Shown: positions 7,106 through 13,753 of the stretch, in pieces
Numbering within the stretch: position 1 is the stretch's first letter
Layout of the letters: each line of letters starts with the position of its first letter
Source: Lachnospiraceae bacterium UBA1778
GTDB lineage: Bacteria > Bacillota > Clostridia > Lachnospirales > Lachnospiraceae
Assembly (NCBI GenBank): GCA_002315255.1
Contig: DCGM01000075.1
Location: 8,809-22,561, forward strand
Length of the DNA: 13,753 nucleotides
Reading direction: 5' to 3'
Notes under the pieces: model-generated
The model's database searches: none
Seen by the model: only the letters and a program-made list of their open reading frames with translations
What the model was told of the DNA's origin: nothing
Made by a program: the position numbers and the translations under genes

Positions 7106-9694
7106 ATGATTCTTTCTCCTGTGACAGTTTATGATCTTTCAGGCCGCTGGTCAGTTTCGACGAGCGAGCAGAAGGTCTTCCATATGACGCTCCCCGGGAC
7201 GCTCGATGAGTACAACATCGGTCTCGGGGAACTCGACGTGGACGCGGGAGAGAAACGCGATATCCGGCTCGAAGCGGAGGTCAATCCGCTCGACCCGAAC
7301 TTTGACATTATAGCGTCCGACTATGCGGATGCCGCGTTTGAACTGGACCGGAAGGAGCCGATCCGCACCCGGTTCACGCGCCGCCACGCCTACTGCGGCG
7401 AGGCGCGGATTTATCGGCTTTTTACCTTTGAAGAGCACCCGGGAAAGCGTCTCTTTTTAGAGATCGAACGTGCCCGGGATCTCCGGCTTTTCATCGACGG
7501 AGAAGAGATTCCGTATTATGAGGAACCGACGCTCGTAAGCCCGGCAGTCTTTGAAGTGACCGGGAAAATCGGCGGGAGCCATCTCCTGACCATCATCTCC
7601 TCGAACGATTATGTTGATGAGTTTAAAGAAGAATTCCTGGCCTCCAATATGGCCTCTGACGACACGCAGACGAACTGGAACGGCCTTTTAGGGTATGTCC
7701 GCCTCCGCGAGGAGAACGAGACGTTTCTTTCCGATATCCAGCTGACGATTAGCGAGAACCGGGAGATGACCGTCACGCTCGAAATCACCTCGACGAAGGA
7801 AGCTACGCATTCCTTGTCGATCAGCGCCAATGCATTGGAAAACGGGATCGACCGCGAAATCATGACGGCAGAGGGCGTGAAGACGCTTTCTATCACCGGG
7901 CTGAAACTGAAAGCGTCAGCGAAACGCTGGGACGAGAATGAGGGAAACCTTCATGAGCTCCGCGTCTTCCTCGATAAAAAGCTTCAGACGGTCGACTTCG
8001 GCATCCGTGATTTCTCCGTATCATCGGAGGGACTGCTCCAGTTAAACGGCCGTCGGATTTTCCTCCGCGGCGAGACGAATGAAGCGGTTTTCCCGGAGAC
8101 CGGTTATCTCCCGACCGATATCGGCACATGGGAGAAGATTTTTAAATGCTATCGTTCGTATGGCGTGAATTTCGTCTATTTCCACGGCTGCTGTCCGACG
8201 GATGCCGCATTTACGGCAGCGGACGGGCTTGGAATGCTGCTTTGCCCGGAGATTTCGATTTCGCATTCCGTCAGCACATTGACCTCGAAAAATCTCCGCC
8301 TTTACTATAAAAACGAATGTGACGCGATCCTTCGGAACTACGGCTCGCATCCGTCTTTCGTCATGCTCGGGCTCGGGCAGGAGAAGAAGGAGCGGGAAGA
8401 CTTTTCACAGGCTGTTTTAGACGCGTATCTTACGGTGCTTTCGAAGAAAGACCCGACGAAGCTCTATATTACGGCGGGCCGGATCTTTACGGGAAAAGGA
8501 GTCGGAGCGCGGATGGCGAAAATCCGCTTCTTTGCAGGACAGCACGAGTTTCCGCCGGATTTTCGGGAGATCGATCTTTTTTCCGGTTTCTGTCTTCCGG
8601 AGAACCTTTGTGTGATGAAAGAAACGGCAGAGCAGCAGAAGCTTCTGCCATACTGGGATAAATATGCGGCGGCAGGCGGCGGGCAGGCGCTTACGCTTTA
8701 CCGGCGCGACGCGGAGAATGCCTACCGCGAGGACCGGTTTTCCGGAATCGTCCTTTCGGGACTTCAGGATATGCCGGGCTTCGGAACGCATCTCTACGGC
8801 ATGCTGAACTCGCATCTCGTGCCGAAGCATTACGACTATTCGGACGCGCGTAAATTTGCCGCGTTCTTTGGGCCTGTGGTGCCGATGGCGGTTTTCTCTG
8901 CTCCGGTTTATGAGGCAGGGGAAACGATTACTGCGAGAGTAAGCCTTTCGAACTTCGGGAAATCTCCGGTGAAGGGGGCACTAAGCTATACCGTTACACT
9001 TTGCGAAAAGACGGTAGAGCAGGCCTTTGAAGCTTCAGAATATCCGGAAGGAAGCGTCTCGACGGTCGGCACATTGACCGTTCCTGGTGAGATTTTAAAA
9101 GCGCTTCCGGACGGAGAATGCGGACTTCTTTCCGTCACGCTCCGCTTCGGAATTCTGGAAAACCGCTATGATGTTCCGATAGTTCCGGCAGTTTCGCCGA
9201 AGAAGCCTGCCGGGATCACAGAATGCAGTTATCCCGATGAAAGCATCTTTTTAGCGCTCGGACAGGGCAATGACGTCCTCCTCATGCCGAAGACGCCCGC
9301 GAAAGCGGCGGACCTTCCGATGACCGGCGTGGACCTCCATCACCCGCTTCTTTCGAAGCTCCCGCTCCAGCCGGGAAACAGCCTCTTCTTTGAACGGCTT
9401 CTCACGCAGGAGCCCGCACCGCTCGACCGGAAGACGCGTATCCCGCTCTTCCGCGTCTCCTTCGAAGACGGCTCGAAGATCCACGGCTATTTCGCCGAGT
9501 TCCGCTGTCGGAACGGAAACGTCTTTTTATCGACGATTCCGCTTCGCGCGCATCAGGATAAGCCGGAGGGGCGCGCATTGCTCGCGGCGATCTACGATTA
9601 CATGACTTCATTAGACTTTTCACCGTCCTGCGAAATCCGCCCGGACGATTTAAAGCAGACGATTATTTCCCTGGAGGAGAAAGCACTTGGCTGA
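7106..9694 (+). CDS. Divergent GH2-type glycoside hydrolase
   Basis: This 862-residue protein begins 8 bases after the lipoprotein stop, with AAAGG (7096-7100) overlapping that stop. Residues 1-200 look like the GH2 sugar-binding jelly roll, and 200-300 like the immunoglobulin-like domain ending in VDFGIRDF. The barrel starts with LNGRRIFLRGETNEAVFPETGY (313 onwards), followed by GVNFVYFHGCCPTDAAF and NYGSHPSFVMLGLGQE. Glu426 is the expected acid/base. The residue before it is Gln425, whereas clan GH-A enzymes almost always have Asn. H480-E481 (GQHEF) is my candidate nucleophile. SGLQDMPGFGTHLYGMLNS (551-569) and a C-terminal alpha/beta module (about 730-850, HHPLLSK, PEGRALLAAIYDYM) recall GH2 enzymes usually annotated beta-galactosidase-like. 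There is no signal peptide, so it is cytoplasmic and probably acts on what the importer brings in. Substrate is unknown, and activity is not certain given the divergence. Confidence 0.78.
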   Translation: MILSPVTVYDLSGRWSVSTSEQKVFHMTLPGTLDEYNIGLGELDVDAGEKRDIRLEAEVNPLDPNFDIIASDYADAAFELDRKEPIRTRFTRRHAYCGEARIYRLFTFEEHPGKRLFLEIERARDLRLFIDGEEIPYYEEPTLVSPAVFEVTGKIGGSHLLTIISSNDYVDEFKEEFLASNMASDDTQTNWNGLLGYVRLREENETFLSDIQLTISENREMTVTLEITSTKEATHSLSISANALENGIDREIMTAEGVKTLSITGLKLKASAKRWDENEGNLHELRVFLDKKLQTVDFGIRDFSVSSEGLLQLNGRRIFLRGETNEAVFPETGYLPTDIGTWEKIFKCYRSYGVNFVYFHGCCPTDAAFTAADGLGMLLCPEISISHSVSTLTSKNLRLYYKNECDAILRNYGSHPSFVMLGLGQEKKEREDFSQAVLDAYLTVLSKKDPTKLYITAGRIFTGKGVGARMAKIRFFAGQHEFPPDFREIDLFSGFCLPENLCVMKETAEQQKLLPYWDKYAAAGGGQALTLYRRDAENAYREDRFSGIVLSGLQDMPGFGTHLYGMLNSHLVPKHYDYSDARKFAAFFGPVVPMAVFSAPVYEAGETITARVSLSNFGKSPVKGALSYTVTLCEKTVEQAFEASEYPEGSVSTVGTLTVPGEILKALPDGECGLLSVTLRFGILENRYDVPIVPAVSPKKPAGITECSYPDESIFLALGQGNDVLLMPKTPAKAADLPMTGVDLHHPLLSKLPLQPGNSLFFERLLTQEPAPLDRKTRIPLFRVSFEDGSKIHGYFAEFRCRNGNVFLSTIPLRAHQDKPEGRALLAAIYDYMTSLDFSPSCEIRPDDLKQTIISLEEKALG

Positions 9695-10829
9695 GAGAAT
9701 CCGACAAGTCCCGCCGAACCAGAAACGACGCGGGGCGGAACCGATAAACGGAATTCTTTCGGCGGCTGCATTGGTGGCCGCTGTCGTGGCCGCATGCCTT
9801 CTTTACTTCCATTATTACCAGTTTACAACCTATTCTGTCGATGCCGAAATCACGCTTTCCGGCCTCTCTCTTTCGGAGACGGAAACCTTTAAAAACGGCA
9901 ATGTGATCATCGGCCGGGACTCGGTCTCGTATTTCGCCGACGACAAGGTCCTCTGGTCGATTCCGGTCACGGCGTCGAACCCTGCGTTTGTGACGCGCGG
10001 CGACTATTTTGCGCTGTTTGACCGCGGCGGCTATCAGATCCATATTTTTGACGAGAACGGTGCGCTCGGAACAGCGAAGGTTTCCCGTGAAATCTGCGGC
10101 GCGGACATCTCGGAAAGCGGCGTGGTCGCTGTCTTTACCGAATCCGGCGAATCCTCGTATATCTCCTATTTCGACCGCTACGGATCGCGAATCAGCATTG
10201 AAATCAAGACAGCGCTCCAGAAGAGCGGGTATCCTTTGGACATCGCGATTTCGCCCGACGGACAGAAGCTCGCGGTAGTCTATTATTCGACTGACAACGG
10301 CGTCGGCGAGAGCCGCCTCGTCTGCTATGATTTCGAGTTCGGCCGCTCGAACACTTCCTATATCACCGCTTCCTACTCGGACTATTATGAAGCGGGAACG
10401 ATGCTTGTTTCCGTTCATTTCTTCAGTAATGAAGCGGCTGTCGCGGTCGGAACGGACTCGCTTTCCTTCCTGTCCTTCCAGGGCGAGGGCGCCTGCTCCC
10501 GCAATGTGATCCCGATGAAGGAGGAGGTCCGCTCGATCTTCTTCTACCGGAACAGCATGGGAATCGTCGCGGACGGTTCCGTCCGTCTGCTCGATTTTCT
10601 CGGGAATGTAAAAAGCACCTTTTCTATTGACGGAGATTATGATATGATTTTAGCGGACGACCGTCGGATTGTTTTCCGTGACGGCGCGCGCCTTTTTATC
10701 TATAACAGTACCGGAAAGCTCCGGTATGACGGAGAGCTTCCGAACAGCCCGGTATCACTTTCATTGTCCGGAAGAAACAGTATTCTAGTAAACGACGGGA
10801 CCGCGGTCGAGCGGTTGACGTTTAAGTAA
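9687..10829 (+). CDS. DUF5711-like membrane-anchored beta-propeller protein
   Basis: The 380-residue product most likely starts at TTG 9687, with GGAGG at 9673-9677 placed 9 bases upstream. It overlaps the GH2 gene by 8 bases. A basic N-terminal stretch (residues 1-18) precedes one membrane helix at about 21-42, with the rest predicted outside. The outer part is a run of short beta-strands with repeated pattern, for example SYFADDKVLWSIP, GYQIHIFDENG, ISPDGQKLAVVYYS, RLVCYDFEFG and RLFIYNSTGKLRYDG. These resemble WD40/PQQ-like propeller blades. I recognise the layout as that of the clostridial DUF5711 family, whose function is unknown to me. The tight coupling suggests co-expression with the importer and GH2 enzyme, but DUF5711 genes may simply be housekeeping. 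No catalytic motif is visible. Confidence 0.75.
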   Translation: MAERIRQVPPNQKRRGAEPINGILSAAALVAAVVAACLLYFHYYQFTTYSVDAEITLSGLSLSETETFKNGNVIIGRDSVSYFADDKVLWSIPVTASNPAFVTRGDYFALFDRGGYQIHIFDENGALGTAKVSREICGADISESGVVAVFTESGESSYISYFDRYGSRISIEIKTALQKSGYPLDIAISPDGQKLAVVYYSTDNGVGESRLVCYDFEFGRSNTSYITASYSDYYEAGTMLVSVHFFSNEAAVAVGTDSLSFLSFQGEGACSRNVIPMKEEVRSIFFYRNSMGIVADGSVRLLDFLGNVKSTFSIDGDYDMILADDRRIVFRDGARLFIYNSTGKLRYDGELPNSPVSLSLSGRNSILVNDGTAVERLTFK

Positions 10830-10846
10830 AGCAGAGGAGAATCATT

Positions 10847-12838
10847 ATGAAGACGATTGATGAGATGTCAGTCAATGCGATCCGTGTTTTAGCAGCGGAT
10901 TCTATCCAGAAAGCGAAATCCGGCCATCCGGGTCTTCCGCTTGGCTCAGCCGCGATGGCATATGAACTTTGGGGAAAACATATGAACCATAACCCGAAGA
11001 ACCCGAAGTGGGAGAACAGAGACCGTTTCGTCCTTTCCGGCGGACATGGCTCGACGCTTCTTTATTCCCTCCTTCACCTTTATGGCTATGGCGATCTTTC
11101 GATTGAAGATATGCAGAATTTCCGTCAGTTCGGAAGTAAGACTCCGGGTCATCCGGAATACGGCGTGACCGCAGGCGTCGAAGCCTCCACCGGTCCGCTT
11201 GGCGCCGGCATGGGTATGGCTGTCGGTATGGCGATGGCAGAAGCGCACTTAGCGGCGACCTTTAACAAACCCGGCTATCCGGTAGTCGATCATTACACCT
11301 TCGCGCTCGGCGGAGACGGCTGCATGATGGAAGGCATCTCTTCCGAAGCATTCTCTCTCGCAGGCACGTTAGGATTAGGAAAGCTGATCATTCTCTACGA
11401 TTCGAACCGCATCACGATTGAAGGCTCGACCGATCTCGCATTCACCGAGAACGTCCAGAAGCGTATGGAAGCATTCGGCTTCCAGCTCCTCGAAGTCGCT
11501 GACGGCAATGACCTCGCCGCCATCGGAAAAGCGATCGAAGAAGCGAAAGCGGACCTTACCCGCCCGTCCTTCATCACCGTTCATACGACGATCGGCTACG
11601 GCTGCCCGGCGAAGCAGGGTACTCCGTCCGCACACGGCGAGCCGCTCGGCGAAGAGAATATCGTGGCAATGAAGGAATTCTTAGAATGGCCGTCTACCGA
11701 GCCGTTCGTCGTTCCGGCAGAAGTCTATGCGCATTATCAGGAACTTGCAAAGTCCGGCGCAGCAGCAGAAGAGAAATGGAATAAGCTGTTTGCGGATTAT
11801 TGTAAGGAATTCCCGGAAATGAAGGAAAAATGGGACTTCTATTATGACCGTAAAAATGTCGCGAAGGCGATTGACAATGACACCTTCTGGACCGGCGCTG
11901 ACAAGCCGGAAGCGACGCGTAACCTTTCGGGCGTCGTGCTGAACCGTGTCAAGGATATGCTCCCGAACCTCTTCGGCGGCTCCGCAGACCTCGCTCCGTC
12001 GAACAAGACCGCATTAAAGGGCGAAGACAGCTTCTCGAAAGAGAATTATCTCGGCCGCAATATGCATTTCGGTATCCGTGAGATCGCGATGGCTGCGATG
12101 GAAAACGGTATGGCGCTTCATGGCGGCATGATCCCGTACTGCGCAACCTTCTTCGTTTTCTCTGATTACACGAAGCCGATGACCCGTCTCGCATCCATTA
12201 TGGACCTGCCGACGATCTACGTCTTCTCGCATGACTCGATCGGTGTCGGCGAAGACGGCCCGACCCATGAGCCGATCGAGCAGGCCGCAATGTTCCGCGC
12301 AATGCCGAACTTCCACCTCTATCGTCCGGCAGATGCGATCGAAACGGATGCAGCATGGTTCTCCGCACTGACCTCTGAAAAGACCCCGACCGCGCTGGCG
12401 CTGACCCGTCAGAACCTGCCGCAGCTCGAAGGCTCTTCGAGAGAAGCATTGAAGGGTGCTTATATCCTTCAGGATTCGACGAAGGCTGTTCCGGATGCGA
12501 TCATCATCGCTTCCGGCTCGGAAGTCGCATTGGCAGTCGAAGCGAAGAAAGTCCTTGCAGAAGAGAAGATCGACGTCCGCGTCGTCTCTATGCCGTGTAT
12601 GGATGTCTTCGAAGAGCAGCCGGCAGAATATAAGGAAAAGGTCCTTCCGAAGAATGTCCGCGCGCGTGTCGCTGTCGAAGCGCTGAGCGCATTCGGATGG
12701 GAGAAATATACCGGCCTCGACGGAAAGATCATTGCAATGAACGGCTTCGGTGCATCCGGACCGTATGCGAAGCTCTTCCCGTTCTATGGCTTCACGGTAG
12801 AAAACGTCGTCGAGAAGGTCCGCGAAGTTGTGAAGTGA
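10847..12838 (+). CDS. tkt: Transketolase
   Basis: This is a full-length 663-residue transketolase, a cytoplasmic thiamine-diphosphate enzyme that moves two-carbon units between pentose and hexose/triose phosphates. It has SGHPG with His27, RFVLSGGHGS, the thiamine-diphosphate motif beginning GDGCMMEG (GDG at 156-158) and ending near Asn187, and GIREIAMAA with catalytic Glu412. The SHDSIGVGEDGPTHEPIEQ segment and a C-terminal domain ending FYGFTVENVVEKVREVVK complete it. AGAGGAGA (10833-10840) lies 6 bases before the ATG. The gap to the DUF5711 gene is 17 bases with no visible promoter or terminator, so it may be read from upstream. The stop TGA overlaps a GTG in the motif AAGTGACC, which begins the downstream direct repeat. 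No terminator is apparent after it. Confidence 0.97.
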   Translation: MKTIDEMSVNAIRVLAADSIQKAKSGHPGLPLGSAAMAYELWGKHMNHNPKNPKWENRDRFVLSGGHGSTLLYSLLHLYGYGDLSIEDMQNFRQFGSKTPGHPEYGVTAGVEASTGPLGAGMGMAVGMAMAEAHLAATFNKPGYPVVDHYTFALGGDGCMMEGISSEAFSLAGTLGLGKLIILYDSNRITIEGSTDLAFTENVQKRMEAFGFQLLEVADGNDLAAIGKAIEEAKADLTRPSFITVHTTIGYGCPAKQGTPSAHGEPLGEENIVAMKEFLEWPSTEPFVVPAEVYAHYQELAKSGAAAEEKWNKLFADYCKEFPEMKEKWDFYYDRKNVAKAIDNDTFWTGADKPEATRNLSGVVLNRVKDMLPNLFGGSADLAPSNKTALKGEDSFSKENYLGRNMHFGIREIAMAAMENGMALHGGMIPYCATFFVFSDYTKPMTRLASIMDLPTIYVFSHDSIGVGEDGPTHEPIEQAAMFRAMPNFHLYRPADAIETDAAWFSALTSEKTPTALALTRQNLPQLEGSSREALKGAYILQDSTKAVPDAIIIASGSEVALAVEAKKVLAEEKIDVRVVSMPCMDVFEEQPAEYKEKVLPKNVRARVAVEALSAFGWEKYTGLDGKIIAMNGFGASGPYAKLFPFYGFTVENVVEKVREVVK

Positions 12839-12898
12839 CCGATTTCGACTTTGAAAGGTAATCGCTAAAGGAGTGCGAAGTGACCGATTTCGACTTTG
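12832..12898 (+). repeat. Perfect 22-bp direct repeat at the transketolase 3' end
   Basis: The 22 bases at 12832-12853 recur exactly at 12877-12898; both copies begin GAAGTGACCGATTTCGAC. They are 45 bases apart start to start, with 23 bases between. The first copy contains the last codon and stop of the transketolase gene. The second lies just upstream of the aldolase promoter. It is probably a local duplication or a paired site acting on DNA or mRNA. Confidence 0.9.
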
Positions 12899-12960
12899 TG
12901 ATTATCTTGACAGACCGGTTAAAGATGATACAATATGTTGTAGAAAAATCATTCCATTAG
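12880..12960 (+). CDS. Possible 26-codon leader ORF between tkt and fba
   Basis: A GTG at 12880 is preceded by AAAGGAG (12867-12873) at a 6-base spacing and opens 26 codons, starting VTDFDFVIILTD and ending at TAG 12958. The aldolase promoter lies inside it, so only readthrough from transketolase could translate it. No known peptide is recognised. The good ribosome binding site is the only positive evidence, and chance is quite possible. Confidence 0.18.
   Translation: MTDFDFVIILTDRLKMIQYVVEKSFH
12907..12934 (+). promoter_or_regulatory. Promoter of the fructose-bisphosphate aldolase gene
   Basis: A perfect -35 TTGACA (12907-12912) is followed after 16 bases by TACAAT (12929-12934). A TGA just before the -10 makes it an extended -10 element. 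A start near 12941 gives a short leader of about 33 bases holding the AGGAGG site. This fits strong constitutive expression of a glycolytic gene. Confidence 0.87.
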
Positions 12961-12973
12961 GAGGTTCACCAAT

Positions 12974-13753
12974 ATGGCTCTTGTTACCAGTAAAGAGATG
13001 TTTGAAAAGGCTTATAACGGCGGTTACGCAGTAGGCGCTTTCAACGTCAATAACATGGAAATCGTTCAGGGTATCACCGAAGCGGCAGCGGAACTTCAGG
13101 CTCCGATCATCCTTCAGGCTTCTGCAGGTGCCCGCAAATATGCGAACTCCATCTACCTTGTAAAGTTAGTCGAAGCAGCTGTAGCGCTTCATCCGGAAAT
13201 CCCGATCGTCCTTCACCTGGACCACGGCGCGGATTTTGAAGTCTGCAAAGACTGCATCGATTCCGGCTTCACTTCTGTCATGATCGACGCTTCCTCGAAG
13301 CCGTTCGAAGAGAACATTGCGATCACGAAGAAAGTCGTTGAATATGCTCATGACCACGGTGTCGTCGTCGAAGCAGAACTCGGTACCCTCGCAGGTGTCG
13401 AAGATGACGTTAAGGTCAGCGCTGCTGATTCTTCCTACACGAAACCGGAAGATGTCGAAGAATTCGTTAAGAGCACGGGCTGTGATTCCCTCGCAATTGC
13501 GATCGGCACGAGCCATGGCGCTTTCAAGTTCACCCCGGAACAGTGCACCCGCAACGAGAAGGGCATCCTTCTTCCGCCGCCGCTCCGTCTCGACATTTTA
13601 GCAGAAGTTTCGAAGAGACTTCCGGGCTTCCCGATCGTTCTTCACGGTTCTTCATCTGTTCCGCAGGAATTCGTTAAGATCGTCAATGAAAACGGCGGCA
13701 AGCTGAAAGATGCAGTCGGTATTCCGGAAGAGCAGCTTCGTGAAGCAGCAAAG
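12974..13753 (+). CDS. fba: Class II fructose-1,6-bisphosphate aldolase (3' partial)
   Basis: The ATG at 12974 lies 9 bases after AGGAGG (12959-12964), and the frame stays open to the window end: 260 residues of a protein that usually has about 305-310. Class II zinc aldolase features are all in place. VLHLDHGADFE carries catalytic Asp83 and metal ligand His84, VVEAELGTLAGVED carries Glu133/Glu135, AIGTSHGAFKF carries ligand His181, and IVLHGSSSVP carries ligand His224. It cleaves fructose 1,6-bisphosphate to dihydroxyacetone phosphate and glyceraldehyde 3-phosphate in the cytoplasm. The neighbouring transketolase shares glyceraldehyde 3-phosphate as a metabolite. The HGSSS version and the LAGVEDDVKV loop resemble the Firmicutes/Clostridia enzymes. 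Its own promoter makes it independent of the upstream unit. Confidence 0.96.
   Translation, partial: MALVTSKEMFEKAYNGGYAVGAFNVNNMEIVQGITEAAAELQAPIILQASAGARKYANSIYLVKLVEAAVALHPEIPIVLHLDHGADFEVCKDCIDSGFTSVMIDASSKPFEENIAITKKVVEYAHDHGVVVEAELGTLAGVEDDVKVSAADSSYTKPEDVEEFVKSTGCDSLAIAIGTSHGAFKFTPEQCTRNEKGILLPPPLRLDILAEVSKRLPGFPIVLHGSSSVPQEFVKIVNENGGKLKDAVGIPEEQLREAAK

Noticed and set aside
9663..10418. A 251-codon minus-strand open frame opposite the DUF5711 gene
   Set aside because: It mirrors a real gene with strong codon structure, lacks a recognisable domain and crosses the GH2/DUF5711 junction.
12839..12906. Terminator after transketolase
   Set aside because: Only a 5-bp CGATT/AATCG pairing with a 15-base loop and no T tract is present, too weak to call.

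Overview
The window looks like a chromosomal segment of a low-to-mid GC Gram-positive anaerobe, most likely a gut or rumen Clostridia (Lachnospiraceae/Eubacteriales-like). This rests on several things seen together: strong AGGAGG-type ribosome binding sites, a lipobox-bearing binding protein, tRNA genes without encoded CCA, a DUF5711-type membrane-anchored propeller protein, a Firmicutes-type class II aldolase, and cytoplasmic-type glycosidases. It is an inference from style and gene content, not a taxonomic proof.

Left part (1-4379, + strand). The C-terminal part of a GH35-like (DUF5597-type) glycosidase is followed by a complete 864-residue GH106-like (rhamnosidase-superfamily) hydrolase. 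After these comes a small, AT-rich HAD-family hydrolase. A near-perfect bidirectional terminator (4351-4378) closes this block. Two tRNA genes, Asn(GTT) and Arg(TCT), converge on that terminator from the minus strand. They share a good promoter with a consensus -35.

Middle part (4622-10829, + strand). A near-consensus promoter starts a tightly packed chain: permease, ATPase and lipoprotein of a polar-amino-acid type ABC importer, then a divergent GH2-type glycosidase (8 nt gap), then a DUF5711 protein (8 nt overlap, TTG start). Putting an amino-acid type importer and an intracellular glycosidase in one apparent transcription unit is the most interesting arrangement here. It suggests import of an amino acid-like or glyco-conjugated substrate followed by deglycosylation, but nothing in the sequence proves the substrate.

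Right part (10847-13753, + strand). A complete transketolase follows the DUF5711 gene after only 17 nt. A class II fructose-bisphosphate aldolase, cut by the window end, has its own strong promoter. The gap between them holds a perfect 22-bp direct repeat whose first copy spans the transketolase stop codon.

No insertion sequence, CRISPR array, phage gene or defence system is visible. The candidate novelties are the importer/GH2/DUF5711 chain, the divergent GH2 active-site region, two short intergenic direct repeats and the AT-rich HAD gene beside the tRNAs.
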